Positions 27,364 through 35,944 of a stretch of 64,000 nucleotides of DNA are shown here, piece by piece. The position numbers and the translations under genes are program-made. This stretch comes from CAIKMD01 sp963803265. GTDB taxonomy: Bacteria; Pseudomonadota; Alphaproteobacteria; ATCC43930; CGMCC-115725. The first letter of the stretch is position 1, and each line of letters begins with the position of its first letter. The DNA is taken from contig CAWDLZ010000011.1 of NCBI GenBank assembly GCA_963803265.1, positions 460,548 to 524,547 of the forward strand, in the 5' to 3' direction. The notes under the pieces are model-generated. The model ran no database searches, was not told the DNA's origin, and was given only the letters and a program-made list of their open reading frames with translations.

Positions 27364-27433
27364 CTAGAGCATTTTCCGGCGAAGTGGGTACCGGTTCGCC
27401 GGTGAAAATGCGTCCAAATCAATAATCTAGAGC
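27364..27433. repeat. Intergenic palindromic repeat (RIME-like), copy 1
   Basis: GCATTTTCCGGCGAA (27369-27383) pairs with TTCGCCGGTGAAAATGC (27395-27411) around a GGTACC-containing centre; CCAAATCAA follows. The sequence CTAGAGC occurs at both ends (27364-27370 and 27427-27433). It resembles the common short intergenic mosaic repeats of Rhizobiales and Rhodospirillales. A second diverged copy is at 44651. Confidence 0.75.
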
Positions 27434-27539
27434 AGCGGCCCGGTTTAGCTTGAATGGACCGCGCTGTAGCCTGGCCCCGGTTCGCTTAAATTCGTCTTAA
27501 ATGCAAGCTGGCCTACTTGCGGCGGGCGCGGCGGATATC

Positions 27540-27701
27540 TTAATCGATCACGTCGCCGCAAGCATCGGTCGGAACCGCGGCGACGTGCCCGATCACCGGG
27601 ATGGCGCCGATCACGTCCGACGTGACCCGGCACGGCGCCGCCGCCGCCCCGCAGCCCGTCAGCGCGAGCGCAGCCAAAAGCGCGATCCAAGCTCCCATCA
27701 T
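27540..27701 (-). CDS. Small DUF6726-like lipoprotein
   Basis: A 53-aa lipoprotein: a signal segment (WIALLAALALTGC, lipobox Cys at residue 17), then AAAAPCRVTSDVIGAIPVIGHV and a C-terminal DACGDVID. This matches the small alphaproteobacterial lipoproteins of the DUF6726 type, with Cys24 and Cys48 conserved as a likely disulfide. Two adjacent ATGs (27701, 27698) follow a GGAG; the first is used here. Function unknown. Confidence 0.75.
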   Translation of the reverse strand: MMGAWIALLAALALTGCGAAAAPCRVTSDVIGAIPVIGHVAAVPTDACGDVID

Positions 27702-27867
27702 GATCTCCGCGGCACTATTCGGCCGAGGCTTGATCATAGGCTTCAAGGGTTGTGGATTTCGCAATTGGGCCAGCGGACGCGGAAACGGCCGGCCCTCATG
27801 GGGCCGGCCGTTCGCGACACTAAGACTGCCGGATGGTCAGACGAGGCGAAGCCTCACACCGCCGGCG

Positions 27868-29106
27868 TTAGAACACGAACCCGGCTTCGAGCACGCCGCG
27901 GAACTGCGACGTGTCGGTGCCGCTGCTTCCGAAGGCGTCGCCGGCGACGACGCTGCTCGCGCCGACATAGGAAGCTTCGAGCCGCGCGAAGAAGATATTG
28001 TACTGATAGGTCGGCGTGACCGTCAGCGACCACGCGTTGCTGCCCGCCCCGTAGAGCAGGTTGGGCCCGGTGGTCTTGCTGCCGCTGGTGCCGAGATATT
28101 CGATGCGGAACGGTACGCTGACCCCGGCGAGGCTGACGCCGCCCAACGTGTCGGACGAATCGAAGCTGTAGTCCACGAGCAACGCCGCGCCATAAGTCGA
28201 GCCGCTGGTCGTCGTCCCGAGCGCTTGGTCGGCCGGCACATTAGTATATTGGATATAGGGGTTGATGCTCCACGGCCCCATGGTGTGGGTGTAGGACAAA
28301 TCGACCTGCTGCTCGTTCTGGAAGACGCCGGCCGCCGCGTAGGTCGTGACCGAGTCGGTCGCCATGTTGCCGCCGCCGGCCAGGATGATCGTGTCGGCGC
28401 TGGTGACGGTCCAGGTTGCCGAGCCGGTGAGATAGGAGAACCGGTTGCTATAGAACCCGTCGTTCCAGGACACCGCGAAGGCCACCGGTCCCGCCGTGTA
28501 ATTGGCCTGGATGCCGCGGTTGACGATGTTCTCCTGGTTCCACAAGAGACCGCGTTCGATGTTCAGGTTCTCGTAGGTGAAGGTCAATTCCTCGCCGATC
28601 AAAGTCGGCAGCTTGCCGACCTCGACCGAGAAATTGTCGGTCGGCGCGATTTTCGCGAACGCCATCGGAACCGGGCCGAAGAGCTCGGAGTTGGTGTGCG
28701 ACGCATCGGTATAGGGCACGCCCAAGACCGGTATCGAGTAGACGCCGGCCGAAATGAAATACTGGAAGACGCCGTCGGTCTTTTGGATGTCAACCATGCC
28801 GTTGGACAGGTCGGCCTCCCACGAGCGGTTGGGGGGGTTGCCATAGGGCACGGTGTTGGTCTGCCCGAACCCGAGGCCGGTGACGACACCCGTCACATAG
28901 GTTTTGCCGAGCCACGGCCCGAGATCGAAGCTGATCGGGTTGGGATTGGCGGCGATCGGCCCGTTCATGGTGGGTACCGCCATCGCGTTCGAGGTCGGCG
29001 CGGCCGGTGCGGCGGGCGCCGCGGTTTGCGCGCGGGCCGGCATGGCAAAGCCAAGGCCGAGCAGCAAAGCCGCCGTGGCGGAGCTGGCAAGCAAGCGACT
29101 ATTCAT
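27868..29106 (-). CDS. Outer-membrane beta-barrel protein (BBP2/porin-like)
   Basis: A 412-aa exported barrel. A signal peptide ends at ARAQ (about residue 26); an Ala/Pro linker follows, then repeated amphipathic strands such as YVTGVVTGLGFG, NYTAGPVAFAVSW and FFARLEASYVGAS, ending in the C-terminal aromatic GVLEAGFVF. This is the pattern of the OmpL-like BBP2 family. The ATG at 29106 has GAGGGG 8 nt upstream; the longer frame to 29133 adds ten residues before the signal. Solute unknown. It stands alone, convergent or divergent to nothing close. Confidence 0.88.
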   Translation of the reverse strand: MNSRLLASSATAALLLGLGFAMPARAQTAAPAAPAAPTSNAMAVPTMNGPIAANPNPISFDLGPWLGKTYVTGVVTGLGFGQTNTVPYGNPPNRSWEADLSNGMVDIQKTDGVFQYFISAGVYSIPVLGVPYTDASHTNSELFGPVPMAFAKIAPTDNFSVEVGKLPTLIGEELTFTYENLNIERGLLWNQENIVNRGIQANYTAGPVAFAVSWNDGFYSNRFSYLTGSATWTVTSADTIILAGGGNMATDSVTTYAAAGVFQNEQQVDLSYTHTMGPWSINPYIQYTNVPADQALGTTTSGSTYGAALLVDYSFDSSDTLGGVSLAGVSVPFRIEYLGTSGSKTTGPNLLYGAGSNAWSLTVTPTYQYNIFFARLEASYVGASSVVAGDAFGSSGTDTSQFRGVLEAGFVF

Positions 29107-29133
29107 CTGATGTACCCCTCTTATTGAACGCAT

Positions 29134-29574
29134 TGATCCGATCCACTAAACGGCAACGCGATCTGCTGCCTATTTCGTGGGCATTTGCTTGGTCGTTCCG
29201 ATGACGTGAAAACCAGAATTCCGTCTGCCACGCCCCTCAGCGCAGCCCGTGCAATTCGCTTGCCACGTTAAATCGCTCCACGCGGCGGCGCGATCTCGCG
29301 CCCATGACGCAGTGCACACTCCATGGCGAATTTATTACGACCGGGATTCCAGCAAATCAATTCACGCTCTCGCCCCAATGGCGGAATTCGTCGCGATGAT
29401 GCGGAAAAGACACAGATACAAAGAAGCGCTGCCGTGCCCGCGCCCAGGATGCTTAATTTCGCGCCAAGACTGCGCCTATCCCGGCCGCACGGGTTTAACT
29501 AGACTGGAAATCGCGGCCGGGACCGCCGGGGCGCGAACGCCGCGGCATCCGGCTGCCAGGAGGAGGCAAGCGCC
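29134..29574. other. Intergenic region without a supported gene
   Basis: This 440-bp stretch lies between the barrel gene and an AsmA-like remnant. It should hold the leftward promoter of the barrel gene. An open frame across 29249-29578 has no recognisable family, no ribosome site and lower-complexity codon use, so I do not call it. Confidence 0.5.
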
Positions 29575-29682
29575 GTGAAACAGTTGTCGATCGGCGTCCC
29601 GGTGGCGATCGCCGGCCCATGGGACGATTTGAGCTACCAGCCCGATCTCGGCGGCGCGGCGAAGGGCCTGCTCGGCAAATAG
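29575..29682 (+). pseudogene. AsmA-family C-terminal remnant
   Basis: A 35-codon frame, GTG at 29575 after a strong AGGAGG site, encodes a peptide with LSIGVPVAIAGPWDDLSY and PDLGGAAKGLLG, which matches the extreme C-terminus of AsmA-like outer-membrane assembly proteins. Nothing upstream in frame resembles the rest of AsmA. It looks like the tail left after deletion or rearrangement of an asmA gene. That it is still translated is possible but not shown. Confidence 0.55.
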
Positions 29683-29709
29683 GCCGATGCGCCAAGACGG
29701 AAATCGACC

Positions 29710-31749
29710 ATGACGGATGCGCGCGCGCAAATCGACGCGCTCATTGCGCGGGGCATGGCGGCGCAACGCGCGGACCGGCTTGGCGAGGCCGAGCGCGCCT
29801 ATCGCGCGGCCTTGGCCATCGATCGCACCGATCCCCAGGCCCTGGCGCTGCTCGGCACGCTCGCGGGGCTGGCGGGCCGGTTCGCCGCGGCGATCGAGCT
29901 GTTCGTGCTGGCATTGCGGCGCGATCCCGCCAACGCCGACCTCTACCATAATCTCGGCGAAACCTACCGTCAGCTCGGCGAGACCGGCAAAGCGCTGCCC
30001 GCCTTCAACCGCGCGATCGAATTGCGGCCGGATCGCTTCGAGGCCTATCGCACCGCCGCCGACACAGCGATCGCCGCCGCCGAAAAGGCCGAAGCCTCGG
30101 CCGGCGACGCGCGCCAGCGCGAGGTGCGGCGGACCCATGCCAGCGAGTTGCGGCGGATCGCCGCGCAATATCTGCTGAAATTGGGCTTCAAGCGCTATGC
30201 CCGGCGCCTCGGCGGCGTCGAGCAGATTTTCCGCGAGGCGGCCGCGCTCGACCCCGACGACGAAGAGGTGGTTTATGCGCTGGGCTCGATCCTCCAGGAA
30301 AGCTCGGCCCCGACCGAGGCCGTGGCGGTGCTGCGCCGGGCCATCGCGCTCGCGCCGCGCGCTTACCATGCCTACAACAATCTCGGCGCCGCGTATTTCG
30401 CGCTGCGGCGCTGGGCGGAATCGGAAGACGCTTATCGCGCCGCGCTGGCGATGAAGCCCGATTTCGCGCTGGCATCGCAGAGCCTGCGTTCGACCTCGCT
30501 GATGCGGCGCCTCTATGACAGCATATCGACGAGCGAGGAGATTTTCGAATGCCATCGCGCTTGGGGCGCGCAGATCACGGCCGAGCTCGCCCCGGTCGCG
30601 GCGCGCATGCCGCCCTTCGGCAATTCCCGCGACCCCGACCGCAGGCTCCGTGTCGGTTATCTCTCCGGCGATTTCCGCGAGCATTCGGTGAGCTATTTCT
30701 TGGCACCGCTGCTCCGGCATCGCGACCGGGCGGCGGTCGAGGTGTTTTGCTATTCCGAGGTCGATAATCCCGACGCGACCACCGAAGCGCTGCGCCAAGA
30801 CGCCGACACCTGGCGCGATGTCTTCGAGCTGAGCGACGATGCGCTGCGCGCCCAGCTCCGTGCCGACCGCATCGACATCGCCATCGACCTTGCCGGCCAG
30901 ACCGCCAAGAACCGGCTGGCCGCGCTGGCGGTGAAAGCCGCGCCCGTGACCGCGACCTGGCTCGGCTACGCCGCGACCACCGGCCTGCCCGCGATCGACT
31001 ATCGCATCACCGATGCGATCGCCGACCCCTCTGGCTCCGAGCGCTTCCACACCGAAAAACTGGTGCGGCTCAGCGACGGGTTCCTGTGCTATCAGCCCTT
31101 GGCCGCCGGCGTGCCGGCGGCGCCGCCGCCGCCGGTCTTGGCGGCGGGGCGGGTCACCTTCGGCTCGTTCAACAACCCGCTCAAGATCTCGCCTGCGACG
31201 ATCGCTGCCTGGGCCAGGATTCTCGCTGCCGTGCCGCAATCGCGCCTCTTGCTCAAGGCGCCGACGCTGAGCGATCCCGGGGTCCGGGGCCTTATCCTCG
31301 ATGGCTTCGCCGCGAGCGGAATCGGCGCCGAGCGGATCGAGTTCCAAGGCTTCGCCCTATCCCCGACCGAGCATCTCGCCGGCTACGGCAAGATCGACAT
31401 CGCCCTCGATCCATTCCCCTATAACGGCACGACCACGACCTGCGAGGCGATGTGGATGGGCGTGCCGGTGATCAGCCTCGTTGGCGAGCGCCATTCCGGG
31501 CGCGTCGGGCTCGACCTCCTCAGCCGGGTCGGATTGGCGGAGTTCGCGGCGCCCGACCTCGACAGCTACGTGGCGATCGCCGCCGCGCTGGCCGGCGACC
31601 GGCCGCGCCTTCGGCGCCTGCGCGGGGAGTTGCGCGAGCGGATGCGGACCTCGCCCCTGAGCGACGCCCCGGGCTTCGCGCGCGCCTTCGAGGCGGCGCT
31701 GCGGGCGATGTGGCGGCGCTGGTGCGGCGGGGAACACAGCGAAGCCTAA
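29710..31749 (+). CDS. TPR protein with O-GlcNAc transferase (SPINDLY/GT41) domain
   Basis: A 679-aa protein. TPR repeats fill about residues 1-270 (for example AERAYRAALAIDRTDPQALALLG and YNNLGAAYFALRRWAESEDAY). The GT41 catalytic part starts near 300 with LRVGYLSGDFREHSV, continues with IDLAGQTAKNR, TWLGYAATTGLPAIDYRITD and FGSFNNPLKISP, and ends with FPYNGTTTTCEAMWMGVPVI, the UDP-sugar loop. Bacterial members glycosylate proteins such as flagellins, or serve in glycan assembly. It stands alone; target not evident. Confidence 0.93.
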   Translation: MTDARAQIDALIARGMAAQRADRLGEAERAYRAALAIDRTDPQALALLGTLAGLAGRFAAAIELFVLALRRDPANADLYHNLGETYRQLGETGKALPAFNRAIELRPDRFEAYRTAADTAIAAAEKAEASAGDARQREVRRTHASELRRIAAQYLLKLGFKRYARRLGGVEQIFREAAALDPDDEEVVYALGSILQESSAPTEAVAVLRRAIALAPRAYHAYNNLGAAYFALRRWAESEDAYRAALAMKPDFALASQSLRSTSLMRRLYDSISTSEEIFECHRAWGAQITAELAPVAARMPPFGNSRDPDRRLRVGYLSGDFREHSVSYFLAPLLRHRDRAAVEVFCYSEVDNPDATTEALRQDADTWRDVFELSDDALRAQLRADRIDIAIDLAGQTAKNRLAALAVKAAPVTATWLGYAATTGLPAIDYRITDAIADPSGSERFHTEKLVRLSDGFLCYQPLAAGVPAAPPPPVLAAGRVTFGSFNNPLKISPATIAAWARILAAVPQSRLLLKAPTLSDPGVRGLILDGFAASGIGAERIEFQGFALSPTEHLAGYGKIDIALDPFPYNGTTTTCEAMWMGVPVISLVGERHSGRVGLDLLSRVGLAEFAAPDLDSYVAIAAALAGDRPRLRRLRGELRERMRTSPLSDAPGFARAFEAALRAMWRRWCGGEHSEA

Positions 31750-31778
31750 ACTGGAATCGCTTGGCGGAGGCATGACGC

Positions 31779-31815
31779 TCGAAAATTTTCCGTCACCCCG
31801 CGAAAGCGGGAACCT
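31779..31815. repeat. REP-like palindrome, left of GIY-YIG gene
   Basis: CCCGC-GAAA-GCGGG hairpin (31797-31810) inside a unit reading GAAAATTTTCCGTCACC before it. The same unit recurs at 32171-32210, so the two direct copies bracket the GIY-YIG gene. Confidence 0.7.
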
Positions 31816-31821
31816 AACGTA

Positions 31822-32124
31822 TCAACTCAGGATGTCGTCGTAGAGGTCCCGCCATTCCGGGTTGCTGCGCTCGATTAATTCGAGCTTCCACCCTCTGCGC
31901 CACTTCTTGATGTGCTTCTCGCGCAGAATTGCCTCAGGCATCGTCTCGTGAAACTCTGCATAAACGAGGCGACGAACGCCATAGCGTTTGGTGAAGCCCT
32001 CGACCGAGTCCGATTTATGCTCCCAAACGCGACGGGCAACATCGCTGGTCACGCCGACATAGAGTGTGGCGTTCCGCTTGCTGGCAAGGATGTAGATGAA
32101 CGGACGTTGATGCGCCTCCATCAT
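31822..32124 (-). CDS. GIY-YIG nuclease family protein
   Basis: A 100-aa single-domain UvrC/Slx1-type GIY-YIG protein. The signature is split as FIYILASKRNATLYVGVTSD with the catalytic Arg in VARRVWEHK and a conserved Tyr (VYAEFHE); Glu in EAILREKHIKKW is the metal ligand. The family is frequent in alphaproteobacteria in many intergenic copies, usually with palindromic repeats. Here it is bracketed by direct copies of a REP-like element. A second ATG follows the first directly. Confidence 0.9.
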   Translation of the reverse strand: MMEAHQRPFIYILASKRNATLYVGVTSDVARRVWEHKSDSVEGFTKRYGVRRLVYAEFHETMPEAILREKHIKKWRRGWKLELIERSNPEWRDLYDDILS

Positions 32125-32145
32125 GCCATGCCGACTTTCGGATGG

Positions 32146-32210
32146 ATGCCCGCTTGCGCGGGCATGACGGTGGAAAATATCGTTCCGTCACCCCCGCGAA
32201 AGCGGGGGTC
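32146..32210. repeat. REP-like palindrome pair, right of GIY-YIG gene
   Basis: Two hairpins: ATGCCCGC-N4-GCGGGCAT (32146-32165), and CCCCCGC-GAAA-GCGGGGG (32191-32208). The second lies in a unit similar to that at 31779-31815 (GAAAAT..TTCCGTCACC before the stem). The right edge runs into the 3' end of the YkgJ-family gene and supplies its stop codon. Confidence 0.7.
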
Positions 32211-32673
32211 CAGGATGACCGCCCTGCGGCGTCGGCTCCTCGACGGGATAAGCCTCTTGCATGCGCCGTCCGACCTCGAGGGTCTCCTTGACCAAATAGC
32301 CGGTTCGGATTTGGCGGCGGCGTTCCATCCGCGGCAGCGCTTGCAGCTTCAGGTAAAAGCGGCGGCAATCGAAGGCGCGGCAGACCGCGGGGTGCCGGCC
32401 GTGAATCGTGCATCCGGAAGGGCCGAGATAGACGCAGTCGCCGTTCGGCTTGTGATTGAGCGCCTTTGCCGGCAGGCCCGTGAGCGGGCTGATGTAATCG
32501 ACCGTGTCATAGTTCTCGACGACATCGCCATCCTCGGGCTTGAGCCAGATCCACAGATTCTTGCAGCAATGCTGGCACGACCCGCAAGGGACCGCGGCGT
32601 TGGCGACGGCTTTCGCGGCGCGGAAAATTGCTGATCGCGCCGATCCTGTCGCCTTATCCGCGTGGTCCGCCAT
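32188..32673 (-). CDS. YkgJ-family cysteine-cluster protein
   Basis: A 161-aa protein with the putative metal-binding cluster CGSCQHCC at the N-terminal third, then DCVYLGPSGCTIHGRHPAVCRAFDCR, the Zn/Fe cluster pattern of YkgJ (UPF0153) proteins. The ATG at 32673 has GAGGGAGG 5 nt upstream; the TTG 15 bp earlier is inside that site, so I reject it. The C-terminal nine codons (HPGPPLSRG) and the stop come from the adjacent REP-like palindrome. Function unknown. Confidence 0.88.
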   Translation of the reverse strand: MADHADKATGSARSAIFRAAKAVANAAVPCGSCQHCCKNLWIWLKPEDGDVVENYDTVDYISPLTGLPAKALNHKPNGDCVYLGPSGCTIHGRHPAVCRAFDCRRFYLKLQALPRMERRRQIRTGYLVKETLEVGRRMQEAYPVEEPTPQGGHPGPPLSRG

Positions 32674-32904
32674 TATGGCCTCCCTCAATCTCCATTAACC
32701 CGATGAATTATATATCATAATCTTGTCTATGGCGGCTTTCGGATCGAACTCGGAACTGTTGCAGTTCTGACACATATCCTCACGAATCGGACGGGTTTTT
32801 ACCATAATCCTTGCCATCCCTAGCAGCTCTGGCCGATCCTCACGATAGCGCGAGGGGGTTGTCTTATCGCGTTCGGGCAAATTTTCAATTAGGGGGTACG
32901 ACCT

Positions 32905-34401
32905 ATGTACACACGGAATCTCAAGGGCACGGTAGCGCTCGGCAGCTTGACGGCGGCCGTCGCTCTGTTGGCCGGCCTGTCCGGCGCGCAAGCCCAAAGC
33001 GCGCCCGGCGCCGGCTCGTTCCCGCAATCCTTCCTGATCCCGGGCACGAACACCTCGCTGAGCCTCTATGGTCAGGTCAAGGCCGTTTGGGGAATGGACA
33101 TCGGCCAGCATGACGGCGACACGCAGACGACCGTCAACTCCGTGCCGTTCCATACCGCCCAGCTGGCGCTGTCAGGGCCGGGCGTCGGCAGCGGCAACAC
33201 CAACGTCGCCACCGAGGAAAATTCGCTGAATGGCGGCTTGCGCGGCTTCGGCAAGGCCTCGACCTTCACCTTCAGAACTCGCACGCCGAGCGATCTGGGC
33301 GAAATCAAGACCGTCATGTCGATGGACGCGAACCTGTTCTCGAACCAGTCCACCTATTACACCGCCGCCACCGGCACTGCCGCAGGCTCGACCACCAAGC
33401 CGTCGTCCGGATCGGGCAACACCGATGCGATCCGTCTGTTGTGGGCCTATGGCACGATCGGGCCCTGGCTGATGGGTCAGTACAACACCGCCTGGGCGGA
33501 TGGGCTGCTGTTCCCCGACATCAGCGATGCCGGCTTCGATCCCGGCCTGATGAACACGGCGAATATCCGCCAGGAGCAGATTCGCTACACCTATCTCGCG
33601 GGCAGCGGAATCACGCTGTCCGCCTCGCTCGAGCAAAACGAAGGCGGCTTCCTCTACCTCCAGAATTCCACCACCGCCCCCACCAAAGCCGTTCCCTATG
33701 CCGGCTCGATATCTTCCTTCGTGACCGATAACACGGACGCGGGCGGCATCAATAGTCTGCCGTCCCTCAACGCCGGCATCGCCTGGGATCAACCCTGGGG
33801 CCATCTCATGGCCCGCGTCGGCGTCGCCCAGGATCAGGTCCGCAATTCCGAAGTCCAAAATATCTTCTCGACCAGCGTCGGCGGCACTCACCCGCCCGGC
33901 AACCACCTCTCCAAGTGGGGTGAAGCGGTCGAGGCCGGCGGCTATCTCAACACCTGGGGCCAGGATCAGTGGAAGTTCCTGATCAACTATAGCAACGGCG
34001 TCGCCAACTTCAGCACCGACTTGTCCGCGACCAGCGGCGGCGAGGCCTTCTGCAACGGCTATACCGGGACGTGCGATCTGATCTCGGACACTGCCCTCTA
34101 TACGATGTACGTCCATCGCTTCAACCCGAACTGGCGTTGGACCGCGGATGCCGGCGTCGGCATGTTCAGCAAGCCCGGGGCGGCGAGCGGCCTGACCAAT
34201 GTGGCGCAAGGAGCCACGAACGCCCAGTTGGCGAGCTTGGAGAAGCAGCACTGGACCGCGCATACCGACATCATCTGGAGCCCGGTTCCCGGCCTGACCG
34301 ACATCTACCTCGAGTTCGACCACTGGAATCGCGAGGTGCAGGCTTCCGGCACCAGCGGCGAAGGCAGCAAGGTGGACGTGTCCTTCATCTTCTACTGGTA
34401 G
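32905..34401 (+). CDS. DcaP-like outer-membrane porin
   Basis: A 498-aa exported porin. The signal peptide ends at GAQAQ (about residue 31). SLSLYGQVKAVWGMDIGQ begins the barrel, and the conserved FRTRTPSDLGEIKTVMSMD near 130 is typical of DcaP-like trimeric porins. The sequence ends in the aromatic VDVSFIFYW. ATTAGGGGG is placed before the ATG at 32905. A strong terminator follows. It is likely a channel for organic acids or small nutrients. The uptake transporter for branched-chain amino acids next to it is convergent, so not an operon. Confidence 0.9.
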   Translation: MYTRNLKGTVALGSLTAAVALLAGLSGAQAQSAPGAGSFPQSFLIPGTNTSLSLYGQVKAVWGMDIGQHDGDTQTTVNSVPFHTAQLALSGPGVGSGNTNVATEENSLNGGLRGFGKASTFTFRTRTPSDLGEIKTVMSMDANLFSNQSTYYTAATGTAAGSTTKPSSGSGNTDAIRLLWAYGTIGPWLMGQYNTAWADGLLFPDISDAGFDPGLMNTANIRQEQIRYTYLAGSGITLSASLEQNEGGFLYLQNSTTAPTKAVPYAGSISSFVTDNTDAGGINSLPSLNAGIAWDQPWGHLMARVGVAQDQVRNSEVQNIFSTSVGGTHPPGNHLSKWGEAVEAGGYLNTWGQDQWKFLINYSNGVANFSTDLSATSGGEAFCNGYTGTCDLISDTALYTMYVHRFNPNWRWTADAGVGMFSKPGAASGLTNVAQGATNAQLASLEKQHWTAHTDIIWSPVPGLTDIYLEFDHWNREVQASGTSGEGSKVDVSFIFYW

Positions 34402-34429
34402 GCCGCGCCAACCGAGCCGATCGTTTCGA

Positions 34430-34462
34430 CCCGCCAGCCGCAAGGCTGGCGGGTTTTCTTTT
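34430..34462 (+). terminator. Rho-independent terminator after porin
   Basis: A perfect 10-bp stem (CCCGCCAGCC / GGCTGGCGGG) with a 4-base loop GCAA, followed by TTTTCTTTT. It lies 29 bp after the porin stop and just before the convergent livF end. The T-run is only on the + strand side. Confidence 0.92.
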
Positions 34463-34465
34463 GCC

Positions 34466-35185
34466 CTATAGCCTCTGTTGCGTGACGCCCATCAGCGCGG
34501 CCAGCGTCTCGGGCCGGTCGATGAGCGCGCGGCTGTCGCCGGCATGGACGATCCGGCCGCGATCGAGCACGATCGCCCGCTCGGCGAATTCGAGGGCAAG
34601 GCGCGCATGCTGCTCGACCAAGAGGAGCGCCAGCTTCTCTTCGCGCTTCAAGCGGTCGAGGCCCTGCAAGACGGTATCGACGATCACCGGCGCCAGGCCC
34701 TCGAGCGGCTCGTCCATCAGCAACAGGCTCGGATTGCCCATCAGCGCCCGGGCGATGCTCAACATCTGCTGCTCGCCGCCGGACAGCGCGCTGCCGCGAT
34801 TCCGCCGGCGCTCGGCGAGCGCGGGAAAGAAATCGTAAACCCGCGCGAGGCTCCAGCGCCCGGGCCGGGACGCGACCAGGAGATTTTCCTCGACCGTCAG
34901 CGAGCGGAAAATCTCGCGCTCCTGCGGCACGAAGCCCAGCCCCAGCCGCGCGCGAAGATAGGGCGCGAGGGGGCCAAGCGAGACGCCGGCGAACTCGATC
35001 GCCCCGCCATGGAGCGTGGTGTGGCCCATGATGGTGGCGAGAAGCGTCGTCTTGCCGACGCCGTTCCGCCCCAGCACCGCCAAGGTGCCGCCGGGCGGCA
35101 GATCGAGGCTCAGCCCGTCGAGCACCACGGTATCGCCATAGCCCGCGCGCAAGTTTTCGATATGAAGCCCGGCATGCGGCGTCAT
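34466..35185 (-). CDS. livF: Branched-chain amino-acid ABC transporter ATPase LivF
   Basis: A 239-aa ABC ATPase. Walker A GRNGVGKTT is at about 39-47, signature LSGGEQQMLSIARAL near 140, Walker B LLLMDEPLEGL near 165 and the switch His in VEQH. It powers branched-chain amino-acid uptake with LivG, LivH, LivM and the LivK binding protein. The ATG at 35185 overlaps the livG stop by ATGA. Substrate could also be another amide or amino acid; the family is broad. Confidence 0.93.
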   Translation of the reverse strand: MTPHAGLHIENLRAGYGDTVVLDGLSLDLPPGGTLAVLGRNGVGKTTLLATIMGHTTLHGGAIEFAGVSLGPLAPYLRARLGLGFVPQEREIFRSLTVEENLLVASRPGRWSLARVYDFFPALAERRRNRGSALSGGEQQMLSIARALMGNPSLLLMDEPLEGLAPVIVDTVLQGLDRLKREEKLALLLVEQHARLALEFAERAIVLDRGRIVHAGDSRALIDRPETLAALMGVTQQRL

Positions 35186-35944
35186 GCGTGCGCGCGCTCG
35201 CCGAGATAGACCTCGCGCACCCGCGCGTCCGCGGCAATCTCTTGCGGCGTTCCCTCGACCAGAATGGCGCCCTGGACGAGAACGGTGATGCGCCGCGCCA
35301 GGCGGAACACCAGATCCATGTCGTGCTCGATGATGAGGAGCGACGAGATCCGGCGGCAGCCGCTCGATCACATCGATGATGGTGCCGGTCTCGCCCGAGG
35401 GCACGCCGGCCGCGGGCTCGTCGAGCAGCAGCACCTTGGGGGAAAGCCCGAGCGCGACCCCGATCTCGACCAAGCGCTGGCGGCCATAGGCGAGCTCGCG
35501 CACCGGGCGCAGCGCCTCGCCCTCGATGCCGAGCCGCTCGAGCAGCGCATAGGCTTCCTCGGTGACGGCGCGGCGCGCGCCCGCGGGCCACAGAAAATTT
35601 CCCGCGACACCGTGCCGCTCGGCCACCGCCAAGGCCACGTTCTCTAAGACGCAGAGACCGCGAAAGAGCTGATTGATCTGGAAGGTGCGGGCGAGGCCGC
35701 GCTTGACGCGCTGCGCCTGGGTAAGGCCGGTGATGTCGCTGCCGCCAAGCAGAATCCGCCCCGACGACGGCTCGAGCGCGCCCGAAACCAGGTTGACGAA
35801 GCTGGTCTTGCCGGCGCCGTTGGGGCCGATCAATGCCTGGCGCGCGCCGCGCTCGAGCGCGAAATCGATCGCGTTCGCCACCCAAAGCGCGCCGAAGCTC
35901 TTGCTGAGGCCGAGCGTTTGCAGCGCCGGGCCGGCCGCGCTCAT
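35182..35944 (-). CDS. livG: ABC transporter ATPase LivG (one frameshift)
   Basis: About 254 aa when corrected. Walker A GPNGAGKTS, signature ELAYGRQRLVEIGVAL, Walker B VLLLDEPAAGV and then the switch part EHDMDLVF are seen. The frame breaks at about 35341-35348; removing one base restores PPDLSLLIIEHDMD, the family pattern, and the ending GERAHA. It overlaps livF (ATGA) and livM (at 35941-35944). The break is probably a sequence error. Confidence 0.9.

Noticed and set aside
29249..29578. 109-aa open frame on the + strand
   Set aside because: No ribosome site, no family likeness, and it overlaps the better-supported AsmA-like remnant in another frame.
29476..31347. 623-aa open frame on the minus strand
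   Set aside because: Antisense to the TPR-GT41 gene, which has clear domain motifs; the shadow has none.
33172..34443. 423-aa open frame on the minus strand
   Set aside because: Antisense to the porin; low-complexity composition and no signal or motif.
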